Assembly: GCF_000328525.1 (NCBI RefSeq)
Contig: NC_019964.1
Location: 2,852,001 to 2,916,000, forward strand
Reading direction: 5' to 3'
Source of the DNA: Halovivax ruber XH-70
Lineage (GTDB): Archaea; Halobacteriota; Halobacteria; Halobacteriales; Natrialbaceae
Length of the DNA: 64,000 nucleotides
Positions within the stretch are counted from its first letter, which is position 1; every line of letters begins with the position of its first letter. The notes beneath the pieces were generated by a model, which was not told where the DNA came from, searched no databases, and was given only the letters and a program-made list of their open reading frames with translations. This document shows positions 8,022 through 15,871 of this stretch, in pieces. A program made the position numbers and the translations under genes.

Positions 8022-8312
8022 TCATTCGTGCCGTCGTGCGAGAGTCGGATCGATGCGGACTCCATCGGGGATCGACTCCTCACCGAGAGCCTGTTTGACT
8101 CGAATCTGGTGTTTGCATTCACGTCCCCGGTACATCGCGTCTGGACACTCACACGCACCCTGACGAAGATCGACAGTGTAGATGGCCGTCTCGCCCGAGT
8201 AGACGTCGAACATCCCCGGTGCTTTCGAGACGACAATCATCGCCTCGGTAGCCGCGCGAACCGCGAGTTCATCGCCACAGGACCCCAAATTGTCCGGTGA
8301 AGTTGCGCTCAT
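8022..8312 (-). CDS. SWIM zinc-finger protein
   Basis: A 96-aa protein with a textbook SWIM motif: CECPDAMYRGRECKH, i.e. CxC-x9-CxH, at about residues 54-68. It is preceded by a beta-hairpin (FDVYSGETAIYTVDL). SWIM domains bind DNA or proteins and often accompany transposases, Swi2/Snf2 ATPases and recombination mediators. Third gene of a minus-strand operon (8795 to 8022) driven from the four-palindrome intergenic region. Free-standing SWIM proteins like this are typical of haloarchaeal elements. Confidence 0.8.
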   Translation of the reverse strand: MSATSPDNLGSCGDELAVRAATEAMIVVSKAPGMFDVYSGETAIYTVDLRQGACECPDAMYRGRECKHQIRVKQALGEESIPDGVRIDPTLARRHE

Positions 8313-8316
8313 AGGT

Positions 8317-8511
8317 TCACAACTCTACGAACGATTCCGGTTCGACATCCGCAGAGACGGTCGCCAGACACTCGACGCACGTCGCGACCACCGTGCATCC
8401 CCAGGGTCCCTCGTCGTCGAGACGGTAGTTCTCGAGCTCGAGGTCGTGGTCGCATTCGGCCTTCAGACGATCGGCGTCTGGATCACGTGGATCGACGGGT
8501 TGGATCGTCAT
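8317..8511 (-). CDS. Small Cys-rich hypothetical protein
   Basis: A 64-aa acidic protein with potential zinc ligands C-D-H near residue 20, a single Cys near 39, and CVEC near 45-48. It overlaps the upstream 95-aa gene by 4 nt (ATGA) and precedes the SWIM gene by 4 nt, so the three are co-translated. Family not recognised. Confidence 0.6.
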   Translation of the reverse strand: MTIQPVDPRDPDADRLKAECDHDLELENYRLDDEGPWGCTVVATCVECLATVSADVEPESFVEL

Positions 8512-8795
8512 TGCCAGATCCGCTCCGTAAGGCTCCCGAACGGGTTCTTGAAGAGCCGTTGATCGGCCCAGCCGCGCTTGTGTGCGACGTAGTCGAGCCA
8601 GGTGTTGATCGAACGGTCTGAGGTGAGATCGTAGCGATACGTCACCTCGCCGTCTTCGATGACGTGTACGGTTTCGTCGGTCGTCCGGTAGCAGTGAAAC
8701 GCTCCTTCGGAATCGATACCAACGTGGATGTAGTCGGCGCGCGGGTCCGAGGACGGTTCGGCACGTTCTTGGGAACTCGTGTTTTGGACTGACAT
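8508..8795 (-). CDS. Small hypothetical protein, first gene of SWIM operon
   Basis: A 95-aa protein with a disordered N-terminus (MSVQNTSSQERAEPSS), then a beta-rich segment with YIHVGIDSEGAFHCYRT and VHVIEDGEVTYRYDL, and a C-terminal helical part (SINTWLDYVAHKRGW). The longer in-frame start at 8900 is rejected because it would run through the operator array and its residues look non-coding. No known family. Confidence 0.6.
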   Translation of the reverse strand: MSVQNTSSQERAEPSSDPRADYIHVGIDSEGAFHCYRTTDETVHVIEDGEVTYRYDLTSDRSINTWLDYVAHKRGWADQRLFKNPFGSLTERIWQ

Positions 8796-8887
8796 GCTTC
8801 GGTCACTCTCCGAAGCGCGGTCGGGCGTGTTGGCGCACGCCCCGGCCAGATTTTGGGCCGGTGTTCCGCGCTTCTCATTTACACCTA

Positions 8888-8987
8888 TGCACCAGTGCAC
8901 ATTAAGTGTTTTGCACTAATGCAAATGTATGCGCTGGCGCAAATACTATGGCCTTCGCGGAGGAAGCTTCATTTGCAATGGCGCAAA
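8888..8987. promoter_or_regulatory. Array of four imperfect palindromes (TGCRC...GYGCA operators)
   Basis: Four copies of a TGCRC-N2-GYGCA-type dyad lie between divergent genes: TGCACCAGTGCA (8888-8899), TTTGCACTAATGCAAA (8910-8925), TGCGCTGGCGCA (8930-8941) and TTTGCAATGGCGCAAA (8972-8987). Centre spacings are 24, 18 and 44 bp. The last three are flanked by AAA on the right side, and copies 2 and 4 also by TTT on the left. They cover the probable promoters of both the SWIM operon (-) and the gene at 9002 (+). Confidence 0.65.
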
Positions 8988-9001
8988 ATTCGAGGTCTGA
9001 A

Positions 9002-9220
9002 ATGGGACGGTATCGCGCGATCATGACGGATACAGACCGGGAATACATCACAGGAGAAGGCGACCCGTCGGAGTCACAGCGCCTACAATCTATCTCTCGC
9101 GTCCGATCGCGGATCAACGACGAGCTCGTGAAAGATATCGAAGTTCTCGAAGAGCATCACCCTGATCTTCTAGAAGAGTTGCGAGAAGTAGTCTGTGAGA
9201 AACACGATTTGGGTCGATAG
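9002..9220 (+). CDS. Small acidic hypothetical protein
   Basis: A 72-aa protein from the ATG at 9002 (MGRYRAIMTDTDREYITG). A second ATG at 9023 (MTDTDREYI) is equally possible. The product is charged and helical (SRVRSRINDELVKDIEVLEEHHPDLLEELREVV). I have a general impression of similar small proteins in haloarchaeal elements, where the DREYI..G segment recurs, but I cannot name a family. The longer reading from 8906 is unlikely because it overlaps two operator palindromes. Confidence 0.6.
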   Translation: MGRYRAIMTDTDREYITGEGDPSESQRLQSISRVRSRINDELVKDIEVLEEHHPDLLEELREVVCEKHDLGR

Positions 9221-9439
9221 CCAAGTCAAGTCTCAATCAGGGTGGACAGAACCGATTCGACTAGGAAGCATCCCCAAGTCAGGCATTGAGCCGATATGAG
9301 TTCATTTCCAATATATCAAGATGAATCGACTGATGAGAAGGGGTGCACATTGACCGCCAGCGATTCTACTAGTTTTAACAAATATTCATTGTAGTGTGCT
9401 GCATAAAAGGTACGCATCCAAGAAAGTAGGTTCAACGGG
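9221..9439. other. AT-rich intergenic region
   Basis: No supported gene. A 32-codon ORF (9297-9395) starting MSSFPIYQDE has neither a Shine-Dalgarno nor a clear promoter and may be the stub of a lost gene. The word CCAAGTCA occurs twice (9221-9228 and 9271-9278). Confidence 0.3.
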
Positions 9440-10381
9440 CTACGGATCGGCAAAATAGTGTCCTATAACGCCAGTCGCGCCTGCACCTAACATTGCTCCT
9501 TGTATCCCTGCAAATGCCGCCCCTGCCGTTGCCCCCACTGCTGTTGGGCTGGTTTTCAGAAGATAGCTTATCCAATTTGTCCCCGGATAGTCCTTCACTA
9601 ATTCCCGGAGCACAGCTATTTTTCTGACCGGTTCGTCGGGCTCCTGCTCATGACGTATTCTGGACCGACGCTCTAGTCTTCTGATTTCTTTATATACCGT
9701 TTGGCGTCTTTCCGACACTTCCTCCACACTTTCGTCAATATATTTCTGTAAATATTCTTGAGATAGTTCTACTCTGTAATCTGCTGCTTCACTTATTCTA
9801 TTTATGACTTTTTTCATTCGGGCTAGAATAGGGCTCATGTTCAAACCGAATATTACTTCCTCAAATAGAACATCTGCCAACCGGAATCCACCCGGTTGAT
9901 ATGCCGACTCATAATCATCCTGTGGTTCGGAATTCGGAAGCGTTAATGATAAATTATTATATATTTCTGAATTCTCTTCCCCCCAATAATCGGATGCATC
10001 AAATACGGTTATATCTAATTCATCTATCCTGTGAGCAGTAGTTGATAATTGTTCGAATGATGTATTTCCTGAAAAGAAATCAAGGGTCGTTTTGTCCCCT
10101 TTGTACACTAATTGTCCTTCCCGCTCAGTTGCTTCTACCAAGAGGTTGTGGAAAGATTCCACAATATAGAATTTAAATGGCCATTTGCCAAGATCCTCTA
10201 CCATATCTAAAGTGCTACCAATAGCGGAATCAACCAATAAAGATGGGTCGATACATATCGCAGTTTTTGGGAAAATGTAGTCTGAGTCCACATATATGCT
10301 ACTATCATTAGGACCCGTCCGGATCCGCCCCTCCGTCAAATCACTATACACGATATCTCTTGATGGCTCAAACGCATTCAT
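9440..10381 (-). CDS. Orphan protein with C-terminal glycine-zipper membrane segment
   Basis: A 313-aa protein, unusually AT-rich for this genome and rich in Ile, Asn, Ser and Tyr. Residues 1-165 look alpha/beta (AICIDPSLLVDS, WPFKFYIVESFHNLL). Residues about 195-260 are charged helices (VEEVSERRQTVYKEIRRLER). The last 40 residues are a Gly/Ala zipper (TAVGATAGAAFAGIQGAMLG) of the kind that inserts into or oligomerises at membranes. The first part might be a PIN-like or other nuclease fold (Asp near 45), but no catalytic set is convincing. It stands alone, flanked by AT-rich spacers. The composition argues for recent transfer. A toxin or defence role is speculation. Confidence 0.7.
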   Translation of the reverse strand: MNAFEPSRDIVYSDLTEGRIRTGPNDSSIYVDSDYIFPKTAICIDPSLLVDSAIGSTLDMVEDLGKWPFKFYIVESFHNLLVEATEREGQLVYKGDKTTLDFFSGNTSFEQLSTTAHRIDELDITVFDASDYWGEENSEIYNNLSLTLPNSEPQDDYESAYQPGGFRLADVLFEEVIFGLNMSPILARMKKVINRISEAADYRVELSQEYLQKYIDESVEEVSERRQTVYKEIRRLERRSRIRHEQEPDEPVRKIAVLRELVKDYPGTNWISYLLKTSPTAVGATAGAAFAGIQGAMLGAGATGVIGHYFADP

Positions 10382-10607
10382 TTTTCAAGGTTCAGGTGTT
10401 ATCTCGGCTTCACCAACTAATATCTGGGGATGCTATCAATTTTAGATAGAGAGTAATGTTGGTGAATACGCCTCTGTATTAAACAGATCGCTCCTGACAG
10501 GTACCTTTAGATTTTCGACAATTAAATTACACCATTCGTCTATCCAAAGCGTTCGTTACGGTTGCTTCGATTGCATCTTTTTGGAAACCTCAATAGTACA
10601 CGGATGG
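10382..10607. other. AT-rich spacer with long-range inverted repeat
   Basis: No gene seen. A perfect 9-bp inverted repeat, TTCACCAAC (10409-10417) and GTTGGTGAA (10458-10466), flanks a 40-bp AT-rich stretch just upstream of the orphan gene at 10381 (-), a position fitting a regulator site. Confidence 0.35.
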
Positions 10608-11963
10608 TCACTTCATTGCCCCAACTACGGGCACACTCTTCACGTCGAAGACATGCTCGTTCCCGATAATTTTCTGTTCGAGAGCGCCCATTGCCTCGGA
10701 CATCTGCTCGTAGAGGCGCTTCTCCTCCACCGAGGCATCATCACGTTCCGCCCGCGTCTTCGCGTAGTGGAGCCGGTTAGAGTGGAACACTGACCAGTAC
10801 TCCCGGCGTTCAGCGCTGCTCAGGCCTACAGTATGGTAGTTCTTCAGATCCAGCCAGACGTCGCTCGGTTCCGGCGAGAGCCGCTTCATCTGGGTGGGCA
10901 ACCGACGTCCGTGAGTGCGATCACTGCTTCCGGGAATATCGTCCGTGAACTCCACGAGCCACTCCATGTCTTCGTCCGGTGGATAGTGCAGGTGCTGGCC
11001 GTCGTCACAGCTGCGGACGAGCAGACACCCTCCTTCATCGACAGCATCCCAGAGTAGCGATAGGATGGACTCCTGGTTCGCGACGTGATGGAACAAGTAG
11101 GCGGCAAAGACGAGATCGAAGCTTCCGAGATCGGCGTCAGGTAGGTTGTTGACGTCCAGCCACCGATACTCGACGTTGGGCGCGGCGTACTGGTCCTTGG
11201 CGATTTTGAGGGCTGCTCGGGACTGATCGATGGCGACGACATCGAACCGGTCGTCGTTCCCAAAGCGGCTCTTCGTGACCGTACCGTATCCACACCCCGC
11301 GTCGAGGACCCGATACGGTGGATCGATTCCCTATTCCTCGAATCGTTCTACGACCCGATCGAGGTTGCGCTCGTCCTGTTCGCGATGGACATCGGCAGAC
11401 AGCTCGAGCCGATCGTAATCGACCTCGACGTCGTATTCACTCGGTCCTTCGTGCTCGGACTCCACCACGAATTGTCTCCGTGGATCGGAGAGGATCTCGT
11501 CCATCATCCGGGAGAGGGACTGCTGGAGGCGACTCTCGTACTCTTCGAGGGTAGCGTACGTGAAGTATCCCGTCTTGCGGCATTCCTCTCTGAAGTCCTG
11601 GACGGCCGCATACTTATCCGGATCCAACTTGCTCGTTGGGACGTTCTGTTCCGAGAATCCGATAATCGACGGCGTATGCCCATCGAAGGCGAGCTGTCGG
11701 ACTGTGTCGGTCAGGCAGTCGCTCGTGGTCCTCGCGTTCTCCACTGTCGTCCAGAAGGTCCCGAGGACTGCATCGATCTCCTCCGCGAGGTCAGTCGTGT
11801 CGAGGTTGAGGTGGACAGCTGAGACCGGCTCCAGGTAGATGTCTTGGCTCCGTCCAGTCGTCGAGTTCCAGTCGATAACGACATCTCTGGCGACGCTCCG
11901 TTCCTGATCGATGTCGTCGCCCATGACCAGGAGGACCCGGTACACGGTAGCTTCAGTCGGCAT
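10608..11963 (-). pseudogene. DUF4062-like / SAM-methyltransferase fusion interrupted by one TAG
   Basis: One continuous reading frame of 452 codons contains a single in-frame TAG at 11331-11333. The first part (210 aa) resembles the DUF4062 group: a Rossmann-like start (TVYRVLLVMGDDIDQERSV), a DAVLGTFWTTVENART strand-helix, and a C-terminal YAAVQDFREEC...YESRLQQSL helix pair. Right after the TAG comes GIDPPYRVLDAGCGYGTV, a clear methyltransferase motif I, then VVAIDQSRAAL, a DLVFAAYLFHHVANQ strand, and a helical tail to a TGA at 10608. No start codon exists between the TAG and motif I, so the methyltransferase cannot be a complete separate gene. It is either a recent nonsense mutation or a read-through product. 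DUF4062 proteins are often linked to conflict and signalling systems. Confidence 0.7.
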
Positions 11964-12019
11964 CCTTGATTCAACTACTGACCACTAAGCAAAATGAATG
12001 GCGGAACGGCCCTGGACCA

Positions 12020-12316
12020 TTAGACGCCGGACGGGTCGAATTCCTTGAGCCGCGCTTCTTCCTCGTCCAATAGGTCGTGTTCCAGATATCGACGGCCGAG
12101 ACCCGTGATTCGGTAGTACCCGCCAGTTTCGTCTTCCTTCTCGATGAGACCAGCTGCGTTCAGTATCCGGACGCGCTGCTGGATTGTCCCCTTCGTCGGA
12201 TCCATGTTCTTGGCGATCGTCGCTGGCGGGGCCTTGAAATCATCCAGTTCGTGCCCGTCGAGGAACTCGAGGACGTCGAGATCGCTCATCTGAACCCACG
12301 CTATTCGTGCACGCAT
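12020..12316 (-). CDS. PhiH1-repressor-like winged-helix regulator
   Basis: A 98-aa protein (MRARIAWVQMSDLDVLEFL...). The N-terminal segment, the PATIAKNMDPTKGTIQQRVRIL helix-turn-helix, the wing (ETGGYYRITGLGRRYL) and the acidic end match the haloarchaeal PhiH1 repressor family of small winged-helix proteins, which control lysogeny or element genes. ATG at 12316; an upstream ATG at 12343 is possible. The 5' region contains three GTATACAC-like sites (12373-12449) that are good candidates for its own operators. Confidence 0.8.
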   Translation of the reverse strand: MRARIAWVQMSDLDVLEFLDGHELDDFKAPPATIAKNMDPTKGTIQQRVRILNAAGLIEKEDETGGYYRITGLGRRYLEHDLLDEEEARLKEFDPSGV

Positions 12317-12372
12317 AGTAGATCGACTAAGTGAATACCCCACTCTGGGTGAGCATCGGCAAAAAAACCTCT

Positions 12373-12449
12373 GTATACACCGGCGTCACGACCTTATGCG
12401 TTCGTATACACTCAGATAAGTATATGCTGAATCACAACTAAGCATACAC
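12373..12449. promoter_or_regulatory. Three GTATACAC-type operator candidates
   Basis: GTATACAC occurs at 12373-12380 and 12404-12411 (31 bp apart, about three turns), with the variant GCATACAC at 12442-12449. The 6-bp core GTATAC is itself palindromic. They lie 57-133 bp upstream of the PhiH1-like regulator, in the region between it and the integrase. Confidence 0.5.
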
Positions 12450-12818
12450 AATATTTAATACTACCAACGGCAAATGGTCCCGATACAAAGTCAGTACTAA
12501 CCGATCCGCCCGCGGGAAGTGGGCGCCGAGCTGACGAGCGATAGACTGCCCATCACAACGGCGTCAGAAAGGGTCCGAGTGGACATCTGACCCTTCTGGC
12601 CTGAGACGCTAAAAGCTTCGCCTCCGGGTAGAGGCCTCTCTGTGTCTCTCAGGCACGAGGTGACCGCCCTCCCAGCGCCGAAATGCGGACCGAGAGCCAC
12701 GCATGTCACACAATCGAGGGAGAACCCCACCGAGGGAATACGAACCGGCGACGGAACCAATCGATCCAGGAGATATTGAAATCGAGATACGCTGTCAAAA
12801 CGGACCAGAGGATCGAAA
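12450..12818. other. Structured non-coding stretch before the integrase
   Basis: About 370 bp with no convincing ORF; the open frame at 12683-12949 is a shadow of the integrase. After an AT-rich TATA-like segment (caatatttaatac, about 12449-12462), the sequence turns GC-rich and contains a stem AGGGTC (12569-12574) with GACCCT (12588-12593). The rest may be an untranslated leader, a small RNA gene or part of an attachment site. Confidence 0.35.
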
Positions 12819-13853
12819 ATGAGTCGTCTCGAACCGATCAGCCCCAGCAACGCCATCGAGATGTACATGGAGGGGCGGCGAGACGAGCTCAGCAAAGAAA
12901 CAATCCCGTCCCACGTGTACCGCCTCGAAGCGTTCGAGCAGTGGTGTGAAGAGGAGGGAATCGATAACCTGAACGACCTCACTGGACGGGACCTGTACGC
13001 ATTCCGGGTGTGGCGTCGAGAAGGACATGGGAAAGGACGCCAGGAGATTGCGACGATCACCCTGCGCGGGCAGCTCGCCACCGTTCGGGCCTTTCTCCGG
13101 TTCTGTGCCGATATCGACGCCGTTCCGGAAGGGCTTCACGAGAAGGTCCCGCTGCCGAAGGTTTCTGGAAGCGAGTCAGTGAGTGATACGACACTCGATC
13201 CAGAACGGGCGATCGATATTCTCGAGTACCTCAATCGCCACCACTACGCATCTCGAAAGCACGTCACACTGTTGCTCCTCTGGCACACTGGCGCGCGAGT
13301 AGGCGGGATTCGAGGGCTCGATCTCGACGATTGCCATCTCGATTCCGACCCTTCGGGACTCGAATTCGTGCATCGGCCAGCCCAGGATACGCCACTGAAA
13401 AACGGTGAGAAAGGCGAACGGTGGAACTCTATCGGTGGCCACGTTGCCGGCGTTGTCCAGGATTACATCGACGGACCGAGAGAGTGTGTAACCGACGAGT
13501 ACGACCGAGCCCCGCTTCTGACGACAACCCACGGCAGAGCGTCCCGTTCGACGTTGCGAGACACGCTGTACGACATCACCAGACCCTGCATGCGCGGTGC
13601 GGAGTGTCCACACGACCGGGATCCGGACGAGTGTGAGGCGACGAACTACGTGAAGGCGAGCACGTGCCCGTCGTCACGATCTCCGCACGATGTTCGGAGC
13701 GGTCGGGTAACGGCCTATCGACGGCAAGACGTCCCCCGCCAGATCGTCGGCGACCGGCTCGACGCGAGCGGCGACATCCTCGATAAGCACTACGACCGCC
13801 GTAGCGAGCGTCAGAAGGCGAAACAGCGACGCGACTATCTTCCAGACCAATGA
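12819..13853 (+). CDS. Tyrosine-type site-specific integrase
   Basis: A 344-aa protein with an N-terminal SAM-like core-binding domain (about 8-105) and a C-terminal tyrosine recombinase catalytic domain. Catalytic residues are visible: R160 in HTGARVGG, H290-x-x-R293 in SPHDVRSG, and Y325 in DKHYDRR. The GDRLDAS segment stands where the second His/Trp usually lies. A Cys/His-rich insertion at 257-284 (CMRGAECPHDRDPDEC) is a usual feature of haloarchaeal integrases and may bind zinc. Last gene of the island, pointing outward, so it probably integrated or excises this element. Confidence 0.9.
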   Translation: MSRLEPISPSNAIEMYMEGRRDELSKETIPSHVYRLEAFEQWCEEEGIDNLNDLTGRDLYAFRVWRREGHGKGRQEIATITLRGQLATVRAFLRFCADIDAVPEGLHEKVPLPKVSGSESVSDTTLDPERAIDILEYLNRHHYASRKHVTLLLLWHTGARVGGIRGLDLDDCHLDSDPSGLEFVHRPAQDTPLKNGEKGERWNSIGGHVAGVVQDYIDGPRECVTDEYDRAPLLTTTHGRASRSTLRDTLYDITRPCMRGAECPHDRDPDECEATNYVKASTCPSSRSPHDVRSGRVTAYRRQDVPRQIVGDRLDASGDILDKHYDRRSERQKAKQRRDYLPDQ

Positions 13854-14456
13854 CCGGACTAGACACGTTACTAGAGGTAGAACCGAGTCCACAGTGCAGG
13901 TCCGACAGGGCCCATCCAGAAACTGCACGATTTGTGACCGTCCCTGGAAGTGCAGTTTCCGGGCACGTTACCACCATAAAACCCCGTTCGCTAATTCGAT
14001 AATCGGGGTTCGAAAGTGGGCCTAGGTGGCGACCGCCCGAGGGTCGCCGCCGTCTTGCGATTGTTATAGCCGAAATGGGATAGTCGGTGTGAAATATCGG
14101 TTTGGGCCCTTCTGAAGGGGACGTATCGTCCTGCGTGGAACCAACACGTATTTTACCAATCAGTCAAATCTCCCTCACGATTCGTTCTATGACGAGCCGG
14201 TTCGCGGTTCGCCCGGTGTTCAAGCCTCTCTCGCCGCCCGCCGCGCGACGGGCCCGATAGCCGCAGCATTCGGGCTCGCTCCGCTACCGTCACGGTAGCT
14301 GCAGTTTCTCGCCACCAGACACGGACAGATGCCGACATCCACCGAGTCGCCGGCACCGCCGGCGCTCACACGATCTGCGATCGACAGTCGAACCGCCTTC
14401 GAGCCGCTCGCTCGAATCTCGCGCCGCCGCGTGGCTCTCAGTGGAGGGGATCATCG
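13854..14456. other. Element-chromosome transition region with hairpins
   Basis: No gene recognised; the open frames here are arginine-rich shadows. Two inverted repeats follow the integrase: ACCCCG (13981-13986) with CGGGGT (14004-14009), and GGCGACC (14028-14034) with GGTCGCC (14042-14048). A further CCCTTC-T-GAAGGG dyad lies near 14107-14119. GGTTCGAA at 14007-14014 looks like a tRNA T-loop, but no tRNA can be folded around it. This is the best place to look for the attachment site. Base composition rises to the chromosomal level after about 14.15 kb. Confidence 0.4.
14283..14299. promoter_or_regulatory. 17-bp near-perfect palindrome
   Basis: GCTACCGT-C-ACGGTAGC: 8-bp perfect arms around one base, 158 bp upstream of the MFS gene. 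It could be a regulator site for the exporter or a relic of the element end. Confidence 0.4.
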
Positions 14457-15767
14457 ATGATCGCTGCGATGCGATTACTGCGGCACAATCGGGGGTTCCG
14501 GCGATTTCTCGCGGGACAGTTCGCGACGAACGCCGGGGATAGCCTCTACACCGTCGCGGTCCTGTGGCTCGCCTTCGAGCTGAGCGGGTCGACCCTCGTT
14601 ACCGGCGCCCTGAACGCGATACTGCTGCTTCCCTGGCTACTGCAGGTCTTCGCCGGACCACTCGTCGACCGCCTCCCGCTGCGGGCGGTGCTGGTCGGCT
14701 CGCAGGTGGTCCAGGGAGTGGTCGTGCTCGTCCTGCCGCTCGCGGCGATCACCGGAACCCTGAGCGTCGGCCTCCTCTTCGCCGTCGTTCCGGTGCTCGT
14801 GCTCGCGTCGCTGGTGATGGCGCCGATGGAGACCGCGCTCCTCCCACGTATCGTCGAGGACGAGCGCCTCTCGGAGGCCAATTCCGCCCTCGCAACGGTT
14901 ACGCTTGGATTGGACATGCTCTTCGACGCGATCGGCGGCGTATTCATCGCTGTCTTCGGCGCGACGGCGCTGTTTCTGGCCGACTCGCTCACGTTCGCCG
15001 TCGCCGCAACGCTGTTCGCGGGGATCAGCGTTGCGACACTCGATGGTCGGGAGAAGAACGCAGACGCGCCCGCGTCCAGTCGCGCCGACCCCGGCTCGAG
15101 CGTCGACGGGGCGCTCGGTTCGTACGTCTCGGATCTCCGGGCTGGCGTCGATATCCTCCGCGGGACGCTCTTCGTCGAGTTGATACTGACGACCGCGGTG
15201 GCGAACTTCACGACCGGCGTCGCGCTCGCGATACTGCCGGCGTTCGGCGGTTCCACCGGCGGACCGGCGGTCTACGGCCTGTTGCTGGGCGCGCTTGGCA
15301 TCGGGCGACTCGTCGGTTCCGTCGTCGGCCCGTACGTCGAGCGAGTTCCTTACGGGCTCGTACTGGTCTCACACGGATTCGGAGCGGGGTGCTGGGTCGC
15401 AGCAGTGCTGGCTCCGTCGACGACGCTGACGGTCGTGTTGTTCGGTCTCGCGTGGGTTCCGATCGGGATATCGGGCGTGCTGACGGCGACGCTCAACCAG
15501 CGACTGTTTCCGGCCGACGCGCTCGGGCGGGTCGCCGCAACGAAAGGCACCGCGTCGGGGGCGACGCTCCCGCTGGGCTCGGTCATCGGTGGCCTCGTCG
15601 GCGAACTGCTCGGGGTGACGACGACCATGGCCCTGGCCGCGAGTGGCTTCGGCTTCACGGCCGTCTACATCCTCCTGCGACCGCGCCTTCGACAACTCCC
15701 CGCCGTCGAGGCCGCGACTCCCGCCGACTTCGACCTGCAGACCGAGTCCAACCGATCGGCAGCGTAG
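14457..15767 (+). CDS. MFS transporter (EntS-like exporter family)
   Basis: A 436-aa protein with about 12 membrane helices and a soluble central loop (about 197-225, DGREKNADAPASSRADPG). The N-terminus (RGFRRFLAGQFATNAGDSLY) and the RLPLRAVLVGSQ loop are characteristic of the MFS subgroup that includes enterobactin exporter EntS and macrolide exporters. The ATG at 14457 is supported by a rare strong Shine-Dalgarno, GGAGGGG (14443-14449), 7 nt upstream. Single gene, convergent with 15872-16243. Substrate unknown; drug or siderophore efflux is the family expectation. Confidence 0.85.
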   Translation: MIAAMRLLRHNRGFRRFLAGQFATNAGDSLYTVAVLWLAFELSGSTLVTGALNAILLLPWLLQVFAGPLVDRLPLRAVLVGSQVVQGVVVLVLPLAAITGTLSVGLLFAVVPVLVLASLVMAPMETALLPRIVEDERLSEANSALATVTLGLDMLFDAIGGVFIAVFGATALFLADSLTFAVAATLFAGISVATLDGREKNADAPASSRADPGSSVDGALGSYVSDLRAGVDILRGTLFVELILTTAVANFTTGVALAILPAFGGSTGGPAVYGLLLGALGIGRLVGSVVGPYVERVPYGLVLVSHGFGAGCWVAAVLAPSTTLTVVLFGLAWVPIGISGVLTATLNQRLFPADALGRVAATKGTASGATLPLGSVIGGLVGELLGVTTTMALAASGFGFTAVYILLRPRLRQLPAVEAATPADFDLQTESNRSAA

Positions 15768-15871
15768 CGGGACTGGAAACGTCACGACCCGGTTTTTTGC
15801 TGCGTTCCGCGCCGGCGGTGGCGATGTGCTCGCCAAAGGGAGTGGAAACGGTGTGACTCAGCGCTGTACAC

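Larger units (their letters stand above)
1..14050. mobile_element. Right part of an integrated element or genomic island
   Basis: Inferred from content and composition. The stretch is visibly richer in A+T than the rest of the window and packed with short genes and regulators. It has a polymerase-B/RecA-like cassette, a PhiH1-repressor-like regulator, broken genes (2120-2335 and 10608-11963), and a tyrosine integrase as its last gene, followed by two hairpins at 13981-14048. Downstream the sequence turns GC-rich with ordinary haloarchaeal genes. The left end lies outside the window and no duplicated attachment site could be identified, so the right boundary is approximate. It could be several nested elements. 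Confidence 0.6.

Noticed and set aside
9297-9395. 32-codon ORF beginning MSSFPIYQDE
   Set aside because: No ribosome site or promoter; too short to support.
11331-11333. TAG as a pyrrolysine codon
   Set aside because: TAG ends polB (2332-2334) and other genes here, no Pyl genes are visible, and the context lacks a methylamine methyltransferase. Kept only as an alternative to a nonsense mutation.
14007-14014. tRNA T-arm-like GGTTCGAA after the integrase
   Set aside because: No cloverleaf can be drawn on either strand around it, so it is not called a tRNA or att site.
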